From positions 1 to 64,000 of the forward strand of contig JBEEGH010000034.1 of NCBI GenBank assembly GCA_041166745.1: a stretch of 64,000 bases of DNA, written 5' to 3'. The position numbers and the translations under genes are program-made. This stretch comes from DASUCS01 sp041166745 (lineage in GTDB: Bacteria > Actinomycetota > Acidimicrobiia > Acidimicrobiales > JACDCH01). Shown here in pieces: positions 24,397 through 33,495 of this stretch. The notes beneath the pieces are model-generated. The model was not told the origin of the DNA, searched no databases, and was given only the letters and a program-made list of their open reading frames with translations. How positions within the stretch are numbered: the stretch's first letter is position 1; each line of letters begins with the position of its first letter.

Positions 24397-27213
24397 ATGG
24401 GCAGCGAGAGCCCAGATGTCCTTGTTGGGCGAGATGTCGAGCTCGGTGCCCTCATCGAGTTGATCGACAGCGCACGGCGAGGGCTCGGCGGGCTAGCAGT
24501 CATCGAAGGCGAGGCAGGCATCGGCAAGACCCTCCTCCTCGCGCGCTCGATCTCGCACGCGCGCGAGCTCGGATTCGAGACCCGGTTGGGAACGGCAGAG
24601 GAGCTCACTCAGGACCGCCCGTTCGGTCCGATCCTGGACGCGCTCGGCGCAGATGTCGCCGCGCACGCCGAAAACCTCGATGAAGTTGTGGGCGGCCTCG
24701 CTTCGCTGCTGCAGCTCACGGCGGCCAGCAGGCGAGCACGCGTCGTCGATCTGATCCGCACAGCGGCGTTCGATCTCGCCGCACAACATCCGGTGTTGCT
24801 CGCGATCGACGACGTGCACTGGGCGGATCAGTCGACGTTCTCGGCACTGCGAGACCTGCAGATGCGGGCCTCCGACGTCGCCCTCCTCGTGCTTGTCGCA
24901 ACTCGGCCCACGCTGACAGACAGCGCTCGTCGCGGTCTCGACGCGCTGGTCGCCGCGGGAGCTTTGGCAATGGAGCTCCGACCCCTCGACGATGCGACCA
25001 GCAACGCGCTCGTCGCGCAACTCCTCGGCGCAGCTCCCGGCCCCCAACTCTCGCGACTGGCCAAGCGAGCCGGGGGCAACCCGCTCTACCTGAAAGAGCT
25101 CGTCCTCGGACTCGACGACGAGGGGCTCATCGAGCGCATCGGTGGCATCGTCGACACCGGCTCCGATGTGCTTCCTCGGAGCTTGGCGGAGCAGGTGCGC
25201 CGACGGGTCAACGAGCTCAGCCGCGACGCGCGGGGCCTCGTACGGCTCGGCGCGGTGCTTGGTCCGATCTTCTCGATATCGGAAATGGTCGCGGCGTCAG
25301 GTCGTGACGCGACGGCTCTGCTCGACACGGTCGACGAGGTGCTGCGGTCCGGGTTGTTCGTCGAGGGCGGTCGGGGGCTGGCGTTCGGCCACGACCTCGT
25401 GCGCCGAGTTGTCTACGACCAGATACCAGCCGCGGCGCGTTCAAGCGTGCATCGGCAGGTGGCCGAAGCCCTTGCGGCGAGCGGGGCGTCGTCGCTGCGC
25501 GTCGCCTCCCACTATGCCTTGGTCGCCGAACTCGGCGACGAGCGCGCGATCGAATGGCTGCACCGAGCGGCTCGCGAGACCATCGCCGCCTCGCCCGAGA
25601 ACGCGGTCAACCTCCTCGATCAAGCACTCGCCCTCGAGCCAGGCGATCCTGATCAGCGGGCGACGCTGTGCACGTTGCGTGTGGAGGCGCTGGCCGGTGC
25701 CGGCCGTCTCGACGAGGCCGAGACGGTCGCCACCCAGCTCGCCCACGACGCGCGCAACCCCGTGCAGATCGCCGCGGTACAACGCCTCCACGCCGCAACG
25801 CTGTTGCTGCGGAACCGGGGTGCGGATGCCGCGACTCTCCTCGAGGCCATCGCAGCGACCACCGATCCGGAGAACCGCGGCCTTTCGCTCGCCGAAGCCG
25901 CGCTGTCGGCGCTCGTGGCAGGCGACCCCGAGCGGGCCCGTCGTGACGCTCACGCGGTGTTGCATCAGGACGATGGGACCGCGGCGGGGAGCGGTCAGAG
26001 TCTCGCTTTGAGCGTGCTGTCGCGCCTCGCGTCACTCGAACTCCGTCTCGACGAGAGCCTCGCTCTGGCCCGTCGAGCAGTCGAGGCCGGGAGCCGAAGC
26101 GTCGGTGGACACCGCTATCAGCCGTTGCTGTTCGAGGCGTTGACCCTGCATGACATGGACCGCCTCGATGAAGTCACCGGCCGCGTCGAGCTCGGCCGAA
26201 TCCTTGCTCGGCAGCACGGCGAGACGTACGTGCTTCCGCTCTACGACGGGATGTCCGCGTTCAACGCGCTAAGGGCGGGACGGCTCGGTGATGCCGAGAC
26301 CGAGGCCGCGGCCGGCGTTCGTTGGTGTGACACGACCGGTTCGTCGTTGGCCTCGGCCTGGTGTCACGCGTTGCTCGCGCTGACTCGTCTGCACCGAGGT
26401 GACGTGGACCACGCGGCCGACGCGACGGCGGCGGGACGCATCGCGCTGAGTAGCACTCCCCCGCTGCTCGGCCTCGACTTGATGCTGCTGGCCGATGCCC
26501 TCGTCCACGAGGCGAGAGGAGACGTCGATGCTGCGATCGACGGGCTGCTCGACGCGTGGACGCTCTTCACCGCCCTGGGCGCGAAGACGATGACGTCTGT
26601 TGTCGGCCCAGACCTCGTGCGGATGGCCGTGGCCCAGGGACGCGCGGAGGCCGCGACGCAAGTCACCGAGGCGCTGGAGCATGTCGCCGCCCACGGCGGT
26701 CTCACGAGTTGGCATGGGGCCGCGCTCGAAGCCCGCGCGCTTGTGGAAGACGATGCCGCACTCGCGGTACGGGCGGCCGATGCGTATCGCGAGTCGCCGC
26801 GGCGCCTCGACGCCGCGAGGGCGACCGTGCATGCCGGCAGCGCACTCTGCCGGCACGGACGGGAGACGGAAGGGCGGGCCCTCCTGCACGAGGCGCTCGT
26901 ACTCTACGAACAGATCGGGGCCCATCGCGGTCGAGCGCGTGCCGCCAGCGAGCTCCGCGCCGCCGGGGGCCGCGTCCCGCGGCCGGCCGCGGTAGAGGCG
27001 GGCGGAGGGGAACTGCTCAGCCCATCAGAGCGCCGCGTGGTCGAGCTCGTGGTGCTCGGGCTCGGCAACCAAGAGATCGCAGATCAGCTGTTCATCTCGC
27101 GTCGCACCGTAGAAACACACCTTCGCCGCGTATTTCCAAAACTCGGTGTCAGCTCCCGAACGCAGCTGGCGATGTGGGCCACGCAACAGGGCGAAGGGGT
27201 GGTGCGGCGCTAG
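24397..27213 (+). CDS. LuxR-family transcriptional regulator with N-terminal AAA/STAND ATPase
   Basis: A 938-residue LAL-type (large ATP-binding LuxR) regulator. It opens with LVGRDVELGAL, has Walker A GEAGIGKT near residue 38 and Walker B LLAIDDVHWAD near 140. A long helical TPR-like middle follows, and a C-terminal LuxR HTH (about 870-930) has LSPSERRVVELVVLGLGN and ISRRTVETHLRRVFPKL. Such proteins activate transcription when ATP and an inducer bind. No classical ribosome site is visible; TACGCT ends six bases before the ATG, as in a leaderless message. It is divergent from the 52-residue and giant-protein genes, which are the obvious candidate targets, and convergent with an LLM oxidoreductase. 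Confidence 0.93.
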   Translation: MGSESPDVLVGRDVELGALIELIDSARRGLGGLAVIEGEAGIGKTLLLARSISHARELGFETRLGTAEELTQDRPFGPILDALGADVAAHAENLDEVVGGLASLLQLTAASRRARVVDLIRTAAFDLAAQHPVLLAIDDVHWADQSTFSALRDLQMRASDVALLVLVATRPTLTDSARRGLDALVAAGALAMELRPLDDATSNALVAQLLGAAPGPQLSRLAKRAGGNPLYLKELVLGLDDEGLIERIGGIVDTGSDVLPRSLAEQVRRRVNELSRDARGLVRLGAVLGPIFSISEMVAASGRDATALLDTVDEVLRSGLFVEGGRGLAFGHDLVRRVVYDQIPAAARSSVHRQVAEALAASGASSLRVASHYALVAELGDERAIEWLHRAARETIAASPENAVNLLDQALALEPGDPDQRATLCTLRVEALAGAGRLDEAETVATQLAHDARNPVQIAAVQRLHAATLLLRNRGADAATLLEAIAATTDPENRGLSLAEAALSALVAGDPERARRDAHAVLHQDDGTAAGSGQSLALSVLSRLASLELRLDESLALARRAVEAGSRSVGGHRYQPLLFEALTLHDMDRLDEVTGRVELGRILARQHGETYVLPLYDGMSAFNALRAGRLGDAETEAAAGVRWCDTTGSSLASAWCHALLALTRLHRGDVDHAADATAAGRIALSSTPPLLGLDLMLLADALVHEARGDVDAAIDGLLDAWTLFTALGAKTMTSVVGPDLVRMAVAQGRAEAATQVTEALEHVAAHGGLTSWHGAALEARALVEDDAALAVRAADAYRESPRRLDAARATVHAGSALCRHGRETEGRALLHEALVLYEQIGAHRGRARAASELRAAGGRVPRPAAVEAGGGELLSPSERRVVELVVLGLGNQEIADQLFISRRTVETHLRRVFPKLGVSSRTQLAMWATQQGEGVVRR

Positions 27214-27215
27214 AA

Positions 27216-27230
27216 GTGACCGACGGTCAC
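27216..27230. terminator. short palindrome between convergent genes
   Basis: GTGACCG, A, CGGTCAC: a 15-base perfect palindrome that covers the gap between the LuxR regulator stop (27213) and the LLM gene stop (27227). As RNA it could form only a five-pair stem, so it is a weak terminator candidate. Confidence 0.3.
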
Positions 27231-28141
27231 CGAAACGTCGGGGCGACTCGCTCGATGAAGAGGTCGTAGGTGTCCTTGGTGCGCGCCGCCGGGCCCATGT
27301 TCCAGTCGGGAACGATGAGCTCGTCGACGCCAGCGTCGCGGTAGCCGGCAACGATGTCGATGACCTGTTCGGGCGTACCGATGATGACCGGGCGACCGGT
27401 GTTCTGCTCGCGTTTGGCGGCCAGCCACGCCTCGTCTTCGGACAAGAACATCAGCGCCTGCGTCGATCGCTTGATCGTCGACGGGTCGCGGCCCAGATCG
27501 TCGCAGTGCCGAGCCAGCACCTCTGATTTCTGGGCGACGATCTCCGCGGTTCCCCACACGTTCCACTCATCCGCGAACCGCGCGGCGATGCGCAACGTTC
27601 GTTTCTCGCCGCCACCACCGACCAGCAGCGGAAGCCGCTCCTGGACCGACCGCGGCTGACACGGCGCGTCGACGACCGTGTAGTGCTTGCCTTCGAACGT
27701 CGTGCGTTCGTTGTCGAGCAGGGACCGCACGATCGCGCAGGCCTCTTCGAACCGGTCGAGCCGTGTGCGCGTGTCGTACAGCTCGATGCCGTAGGCCTTG
27801 TGCTCGTTCAGCTGCCAACCGGCTCCGAAGCCGAGCACGACCCGACCGTTGCTGACGTGGTCGACAGCCGTGGCGATCTTGGCCAGCACGGCGGGGTGGC
27901 GGTAGGTGTTGCCGCACACCAACGACCCGAGCCGCAGCCGCTCGGTAGCGCCTGCGAGCCCGCCGAGGACCGCCCAGCACTCGAGCGTCGGCCCGTCGAG
28001 CGGCGTGTCACCGTCGGGGTCGTTCGGCATGAAGTGGTCGGCGAAGTAGAGCCCGTCCCAGTTCGTCGCCTCGGCATGGAGGGCGATGTCGAGCACATCA
28101 GCCCAGGCACGCATCGGACTCGGCCAGATCGAGAATCGCAT
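27227..28141 (-). CDS. LLM-class F420-dependent oxidoreductase
   Basis: A 304-residue TIM-barrel protein of the luciferase-like monooxygenase superfamily. Signatures are GLYFADHF near residue 32, LGSLVCGNTYRHPAVLAKIATAVDHVSNGR (about 72-101), LGFGAGWQ and LLVGGGGEKRTLRIAA (about 175-190), the usual cofactor-binding surface in F420-dependent members. It probably transfers hydride to or from F420; the substrate is unknown. The gene lies between the convergent regulator and the divergent EXORDIUM-like gene. The start ATG 28141 leaves 81 bases to that divergent start, where a GTCCTATC motif occurs. Confidence 0.9.
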   Translation of the reverse strand: MRFSIWPSPMRAWADVLDIALHAEATNWDGLYFADHFMPNDPDGDTPLDGPTLECWAVLGGLAGATERLRLGSLVCGNTYRHPAVLAKIATAVDHVSNGRVVLGFGAGWQLNEHKAYGIELYDTRTRLDRFEEACAIVRSLLDNERTTFEGKHYTVVDAPCQPRSVQERLPLLVGGGGEKRTLRIAARFADEWNVWGTAEIVAQKSEVLARHCDDLGRDPSTIKRSTQALMFLSEDEAWLAAKREQNTGRPVIIGTPEQVIDIVAGYRDAGVDELIVPDWNMGPAARTKDTYDLFIERVAPTFR

Positions 28142-28222
28142 GGCCGGTGACCTTAGAAGGTGGACACAGATAGTCCTATCGGGTCATAGCGGCCGATCGC
28201 CCGATCTGTCACGCTTCCGCCC

Positions 28223-29152
28223 ATGCGTCGTTTTCCTGTCCGCCGAGCGTGGCGTCCCTTGGTGATCATCGTTCTTTGCGCCGCCGTACTGGCCGTGCCC
28301 GAGGTGGCTGGGGCCGCGCCGAGGGAAACCATCTCCCGCCATGACATGAAGACCATGTTCCAGACCGCAAACGGGGAAGCGCAGAGCGGGAAAGGACCGG
28401 GCAAGCCGCAGACCAACGGCATCTCGTACCACGGCGGGCCAGTCATGCTCGGCACGACGAAGGCGTACGTCATCTGGTACGGCAACTGGGCCGACAACAC
28501 TGCAACCACGATCTTGACCGACCTGTTCACCAGCATCGGCGGCTCGCATTACTTCAACATCAACACCACATACGTCAACGGCACCGGCGGCCGAGTGAGC
28601 AACTCGGTTGCGTATGGAGGCTCGACGACCGACGCCTACTCACGGGGCACGGCTCTGTCCGACGCCGGCGTGCAAGGGGTCGTGTCCGACGCAGTCACCG
28701 CCGGCCGACTGCCGAAAGACGCCAACGGTGTGTACTTCGTGCTCACCAGCGCCGACGTGAACGAGACGAGCGGTTTCCTCACGCAGTACTGCGGATGGCA
28801 CACCCATGGCACGATCAGTGGCAGCGACCTCAAGTACTCGTTCGTCGGTGATCCCACGCGTGGCATGTCCGCCTGCGCAGCGCAGGGCACATCACCCAAC
28901 GGCAACGCGCCGGCCGACGCCATGGCCAGCGTGATCGCGCACGAGCTCGAAGAGACCGTGACCGATCCCGATCTCAACGCGTGGTACGACAGCCGGGGCT
29001 ACGAGAACGCCGACAAGTGCGCGTGGACCTTTGGCACCACGTACACCACGTCGAACGGCTCCAAGGCCAACATGACGCTCGGCACTCGCAACTACCTCAT
29101 CCAGCGCAACTGGCTGAACGCTTCCGGCGGACTCTGCGCCCTCACGTATTAA
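28223..29152 (+). CDS. secreted EXORDIUM / phosphate-induced-protein-1-like protein
   Basis: A 309-residue exported protein with a signal peptide (RRFPVRRAWRPL, hydrophobic VIIVLCAAVLAV, cut near GAA-AP). The mature part shows the pattern of the plant EXORDIUM/PHI-1 family (PF04674): HGGPVMLG, AYVIWYGNW, YFVLTSADV, YCGWHTHG, then SVIAHELEETVTDP and AWYDSRGYENADKCAW. HELEE followed by an acidic ENADKC segment looks like a metalloprotease-type zinc site with Glu in place of the second His, but catalysis is unproven. Known members are mostly from plants with scattered bacterial cases. The last 11 bases overlap the convergent DUF1214 gene. Confidence 0.85.
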   Translation: MRRFPVRRAWRPLVIIVLCAAVLAVPEVAGAAPRETISRHDMKTMFQTANGEAQSGKGPGKPQTNGISYHGGPVMLGTTKAYVIWYGNWADNTATTILTDLFTSIGGSHYFNINTTYVNGTGGRVSNSVAYGGSTTDAYSRGTALSDAGVQGVVSDAVTAGRLPKDANGVYFVLTSADVNETSGFLTQYCGWHTHGTISGSDLKYSFVGDPTRGMSACAAQGTSPNGNAPADAMASVIAHELEETVTDPDLNAWYDSRGYENADKCAWTFGTTYTTSNGSKANMTLGTRNYLIQRNWLNASGGLCALTY

Positions 29153-30245
29153 GAGAGGCCAGCGGCACGACGCTCGTCGACGGGACGACGTCGATGATGT
29201 CCTTGCCGACCCACCGCACGCCGAGCACACCTCGGTCGTGGCCGGCCATGCTCAACCAGTTCGGCACGCCGGGGTCGCGATGCGACACGACCATTCGCAC
29301 CGACCCATCGGCCTCGACGTGCGCCGTCGCAGAGTTGAGCGTGACCGGGTGGTACCGGTAATCGAGGGTCTCCATCCAATGGTTGTGCAGCGCGACCATC
29401 CAGTAGTCACAGGCCGGCGGCATGAAGGCGACGACGAGCGCGTCATCGTCATCGGCGGGCAAGGAGACATACGCCATGTGCCACTTGATCTGCGGATCGG
29501 CGAACAACCGCGTGTCGTCCTCCTGCGCGTCGAAGAATTCGTTCGGGTGGGTGGCGTTGCGCTCGGCCCACGACGCCCCGATCGACGTGATCGCCCGGAG
29601 GTACCCCACGCTGCCGAGCAGCGCCGTGTAGAGGTGGGTGGGATCGAGCGGCGGCGGCGGGCCATCGGCATCGATGCGCTCGATGTGGAGTACAGCCGGT
29701 TGATCGGTTCCCTTGTGGAGAAACGTCTGGCGGATGGTGAGCGACGTGCTGTCCGGTTCGAGCGGCAGCCAGTTCCCCGCTCGCTCGTGCTGGGACAGCA
29801 ACACCTCGAACGTGCCGTCGGGTGCGATCTCGAGCTGATGCTCGTGCAACGTCGACCCAGTGCCGCGGCCGCCTTTGCCGCCGAAACCCCCGGCATTGAA
29901 CGTGTTGAAGCTGATCCACCGGGCCTCCCCGCGCGTGCCCCACACGCGGTAGTCGTACCGGCCCGATATCGACGATCCGAGATACAGGTTGTCGGGGTTC
30001 TCGGCGACGATCTTGATCGTCTCGTGACACACGCAGATCAACGCGGGATGGGCCGGCGCTCCGTACTCGAGTCGACTCTCGAGTGACCCGCGCAACAGGC
30101 GGGTGAGCATGCGGTAGCCCTCGGTGATGTCGAGCGGATCGTCGAGGCCTGGGCGCAGCACCTCGTCGCCCGCGGCCTTGAGCGCATCGCAGAACTCGGC
30201 CCACGCTGCGCCCGAAACGACCTTGGCCAGTACGTCGTCAGCCAT
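29142..30245 (-). CDS. DUF1214-type protein
   Basis: A 367-residue soluble protein with no signal peptide or helix. The C-terminal half has the DUF1214-like pattern YWMVALHNHWMETLDYR, then HRDPGVPNWLSMAGH, which ends the domain in actinobacterial members. Biochemical function is unknown. It is the last gene of a minus-strand operon; its ATG 30245 lies inside the end of the sulfotransferase gene (8-base overlap). An open frame upstream of that ATG is only antisense to the sulfotransferase. The association with sulfotransferase hints at lipid or steroid conjugation, which is inference. Confidence 0.75.
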   Translation of the reverse strand: MADDVLAKVVSGAAWAEFCDALKAAGDEVLRPGLDDPLDITEGYRMLTRLLRGSLESRLEYGAPAHPALICVCHETIKIVAENPDNLYLGSSISGRYDYRVWGTRGEARWISFNTFNAGGFGGKGGRGTGSTLHEHQLEIAPDGTFEVLLSQHERAGNWLPLEPDSTSLTIRQTFLHKGTDQPAVLHIERIDADGPPPPLDPTHLYTALLGSVGYLRAITSIGASWAERNATHPNEFFDAQEDDTRLFADPQIKWHMAYVSLPADDDDALVVAFMPPACDYWMVALHNHWMETLDYRYHPVTLNSATAHVEADGSVRMVVSHRDPGVPNWLSMAGHDRGVLGVRWVGKDIIDVVPSTSVVPLASLNT

Positions 30246-31392
30246 TGGTGTCCTCCCTGCCGAACCGTCGAAGATACGAGGCAAACCGCTCACGCACCGC
30301 GCCCTCATCGAGCCCGAACTCAGCGGGCGAGGGATCGTGTCCACCGCGCCCGTGCTGCGGATTGCCGGCCAACCATGCCCGCATGGCGCTCTCGGCATGC
30401 GCGGTCAGCGGCCACCGCAGTCGGTCGTAGAGCTGACCCATCGTGCCGATCGGGTCTCGCACCAGGTCATCCATCCACACGTCGACGAACGCCTCGTCAC
30501 CGAACTGCTCCCGAGCCGCGAGACCCCGGTCGGCGGCCTCGGCCCACAGGTCCGTCTGGCGCGGGCCGAGTGCCGCACCGTCGACTTCGTCTGTGCCGAA
30601 CGAGCGCACCACGGCAATGAGACTGCACACCGACGACATCGCCGCGAACGGATCTCGATGCGTCCAGATGAAGGTCGCGTCGGGAAACACGGCACGCACC
30701 GCGGGGAGACTCAACAGGTCTGGCGGGTTCTTCCACGCCCAGCGGGCCGGCGGACACCGCCACTGCAAGAGCTGCTGCACCTTGCGTTGGAACTCGTAGG
30801 CACCGGTCATGTCGCACGACAGGAGAAACGCCTCGTACGAAGGCACGTGGGCCTGTCCTTCGGCCTGGAAGGCGCGAAAACTCATGCCGGTGAGATCGAG
30901 CGTCTCCGACGGACTCGTCGCGGTGGCGAAGTAGAGGCGCGGCAGGTCGGGCATGAGTTGATGACTCATGTCGATACCCGCTTGCGTTGCCGCGATGCGA
31001 GGGTCCGTCATCTCCGTGGCGGCCTCGGGGGGTGGCGTGGGCGCCGTCGCTTCCCACGTGCGCAGGGCGCGGCTGTCCGGGTCGGCCGCGAGCAAGTGCG
31101 CGAGCGCCGTCGTACCGGTACGCGGCAGCCCCACGACGATCACCGGCCGGCAGATCTCTTCTGCGCCGATCGAGGGGTGACGTCGATGCCAATCCACGAT
31201 CCGCAACCGCTCTGCGAGCAGATGACCGATGCGACCTTCGTGAACGGCCACGCCGATGGCGTTGAGGTTCGCCTCCCGGTTCAGCGCGTCGCAGAAGACT
31301 TCGAGCCCGTCCCGCCACGGCCCCTCACCGAAGTCGTCCAAACCCGTGGACGCGACCGCTCCATCGACGAAGGCACCGGCGTCCAGAGTCAT
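30238..31392 (-). CDS. sulfotransferase family protein
   Basis: A 384-residue member of the PAPS-dependent sulfotransferase superfamily, Sulfotransfer_3-like. The 5'-phosphosulfate loop is VVGLPRTGTTALAHLLAADP (near residue 85), and the 3'-phosphate-binding region contains FPDATFIWTHRDPFAAMSSVCSL (about 240-262). It would transfer a sulfuryl group to an alcohol such as a lipid or sterol, or serve a related non-sulfo role common in actinobacterial relatives. The start ATG 31392 overlaps the GGDEF-EAL stop as ATGA, so the two are translated together. It overlaps the next gene by 8 bases. Confidence 0.88.
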   Translation of the reverse strand: MTLDAGAFVDGAVASTGLDDFGEGPWRDGLEVFCDALNREANLNAIGVAVHEGRIGHLLAERLRIVDWHRRHPSIGAEEICRPVIVVGLPRTGTTALAHLLAADPDSRALRTWEATAPTPPPEAATEMTDPRIAATQAGIDMSHQLMPDLPRLYFATATSPSETLDLTGMSFRAFQAEGQAHVPSYEAFLLSCDMTGAYEFQRKVQQLLQWRCPPARWAWKNPPDLLSLPAVRAVFPDATFIWTHRDPFAAMSSVCSLIAVVRSFGTDEVDGAALGPRQTDLWAEAADRGLAAREQFGDEAFVDVWMDDLVRDPIGTMGQLYDRLRWPLTAHAESAMRAWLAGNPQHGRGGHDPSPAEFGLDEGAVRERFASYLRRFGREDTNG

Positions 31393-33407
31393 GCGGATTC
31401 AGATGATCGCACGGACGGCGCCTGAATCAGGGCGTCCAGTTGCTCGGCCGGCACCGGCCGGCCGAAGTGATACCCCTGTGCCAGTCGACAGCCGATGCTC
31501 TTGAGCATTGCCGCCGTGGCCGCGTCCTCGACGCCCTCGGCGATCACCTCGAGTCCCAGGTTGCGGGCAAGATCGAGTATCGACCGAACGATGATGAGAT
31601 CGTTCTCGTTGACCATCGCGGCGCCGACGAACGACTTGTCGATCTTCAGCGTCGACAACGGGAGTTGGCGAAGGTACGCAAGTGACGAGTAGCCGGTGCC
31701 GAAGTCGTCGACTGCGAGCTTGACCCCCATCTCGTGCAGCGGCTCGAAAACCGTCATCGCCTGCTCGGGATCGCTCATGAGCGTGCTCTCGGTGATCTCC
31801 AGCTCGAGGCAGTCGGGAGGTATGGCGGCGTCTGTGAGGAGACGACCGATCAGGCGAGGCAAATCGAGGTCGAGCAGGTTCGTCATCGACACGTTCACCG
31901 CGATGCGGAGCGGCACGCCCGATGCACGCCACGCTGCGCCCTGCGCGATGGCCGCGGCCAACACGAACTCCGTCACGGGCGCAATCAGACCCGACCGTTC
32001 GGCAATGGGGATGAACTCGATCGGCGGTAGCTGACCGTGAACAGGATGGTTCCAGCGCACAAGCGCCTCCACCGCAACGCAGCGTCTGGATTCCAACTCG
32101 ATGACAGGTTGGTAGTGCAGGATGAGCTGGTCCATGTCAATGGCATGACGCAACTCGCCGAGCAACGTCAACCGTTCGCGGCTGTGACCATCGCGCTCGG
32201 CGCTGTAGCGGACGATCTTCGCTCGCTCCTCCTTCGCCACATAGAGCGCGATGTCGGCGCGCTGCAAGAGTGAGTTCGGATCGTCGCCGTCGTCGGGCAG
32301 GAGCGCAATACCAACGCACGCCTCGACATGTAGCAGCAGATCTTCGACCACGATGGGATCGGCCAGGCTCTCGACCAAGCGCATCGCCGCAGCTCTCGCC
32401 GCAACCTCGTCGCGAGCATCCATGACAAGAACCGCGAACTCATCGCCGCCGAGACGGGCGACCACGTCCTCGTCATCTGTCGCGCCACACAGCCGGGGGC
32501 CGATGAGCCGCAGCAGCTCGTCGCCCACATGGTGGCCGAGAGTGTCGTTCACATCCTTGAAGCGGTCGAGATCCAGTAAAAGCACGGCGGCTCGAACGCC
32601 GGGGCCTCGGGTGCGGATCGTCTCGCGGACGCGATCGAGGAACAGCGTGCGGTTGGGCAGTCCCGTCAGGGCGTCATGCAATGCCTCGCGCTGTCGTTCA
32701 AGCGAGACGCGCGTCGTGATGTGAACGGCGACGATGGGCACGACAAGGAGCGGGATCAGCGCTGGACTGTGCTCGGCCACGACGAGCACAACCGGCGCGA
32801 GTCCAAGCAATACACCATCGGCCAGAAGTTGCATCGCGAGTTGGCGACGCAACAGCGGGATCACGGTGACGCCTTGAGCAACGGCGATCACCACGGAGAT
32901 CAGCACGTTGTTGACGAGGAAGAACGCGCCGGTGGCGGCCATCAAGGCCACAAGATCTCCTCCATCGACCCGACCGGTAGGCATGAGCACGGTCGAGCCG
33001 GAGATTGCGAGGATCACGAACCCTGCTGACGCGAGCGCCAATGTGTATTGCCCGACGTTGAAGGCCGATTTGAGCACGCCCCGTCGGCCTACGCCGTCGG
33101 CTACCAGCGAGCCGGCCGCAAGCACCGCCACCGCGGGCGTCACGCCGAATCCCAGTAGCAGGGCGAAGGCGAAGGTGGTCGAGAGGGTCTCCGACAGGTC
33201 CTCGCGGGCGAAAATCCTCACCGGCCGCAGCTCACCCAGAATGCAGCCGGCGGCGAGGACCCAGAAGGCCGTTGGGCGTTCCGAAGGAGCGTCGCCGGTC
33301 CAGAGCAGCACGCCAAACACGAGAAGGCCGGCGAGCGCCACGCTGCCGGCGTACCAATGAACCCGATGCGCGATGGGTGTTTCGACCCATATCTGTCGGC
33401 CACGCAC
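31389..33407 (-). CDS. membrane GGDEF-EAL protein (c-di-GMP synthesis/breakdown)
   Basis: A 672-residue protein. Residues 15-235 contain about seven membrane helices of a MASE-like sensor. A GGDEF domain follows (about 240-400) with intact LGGDEFAVL and DLDRFKDVNDTLGH. The EAL domain (about 415-660) has EALVRW, NVSMTNL, ITESTLM, DDFGTGYSSL, KIDKSF and EGVED, all the expected catalytic and metal residues. Both activities look possible, or GGDEF may only regulate EAL. The GTG start at 33407 has AAAGGCGG upstream. It is the first gene of an operon with the sulfotransferase and DUF1214 genes and is divergent from a lone receiver, a possible functional partner. Confidence 0.94.
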   Translation of the reverse strand: MRGRQIWVETPIAHRVHWYAGSVALAGLLVFGVLLWTGDAPSERPTAFWVLAAGCILGELRPVRIFAREDLSETLSTTFAFALLLGFGVTPAVAVLAAGSLVADGVGRRGVLKSAFNVGQYTLALASAGFVILAISGSTVLMPTGRVDGGDLVALMAATGAFFLVNNVLISVVIAVAQGVTVIPLLRRQLAMQLLADGVLLGLAPVVLVVAEHSPALIPLLVVPIVAVHITTRVSLERQREALHDALTGLPNRTLFLDRVRETIRTRGPGVRAAVLLLDLDRFKDVNDTLGHHVGDELLRLIGPRLCGATDDEDVVARLGGDEFAVLVMDARDEVAARAAAMRLVESLADPIVVEDLLLHVEACVGIALLPDDGDDPNSLLQRADIALYVAKEERAKIVRYSAERDGHSRERLTLLGELRHAIDMDQLILHYQPVIELESRRCVAVEALVRWNHPVHGQLPPIEFIPIAERSGLIAPVTEFVLAAAIAQGAAWRASGVPLRIAVNVSMTNLLDLDLPRLIGRLLTDAAIPPDCLELEITESTLMSDPEQAMTVFEPLHEMGVKLAVDDFGTGYSSLAYLRQLPLSTLKIDKSFVGAAMVNENDLIIVRSILDLARNLGLEVIAEGVEDAATAAMLKSIGCRLAQGYHFGRPVPAEQLDALIQAPSVRSSESA

Positions 33408-33495
33408 GGCCGCCTTTGAGGGGTCAAGCGCGCTCGAACCCGGCTGCCGCCGACGGCGGGAAGTCGTACAGTCGCGGGTGGGTCAGGAGGGGTCG

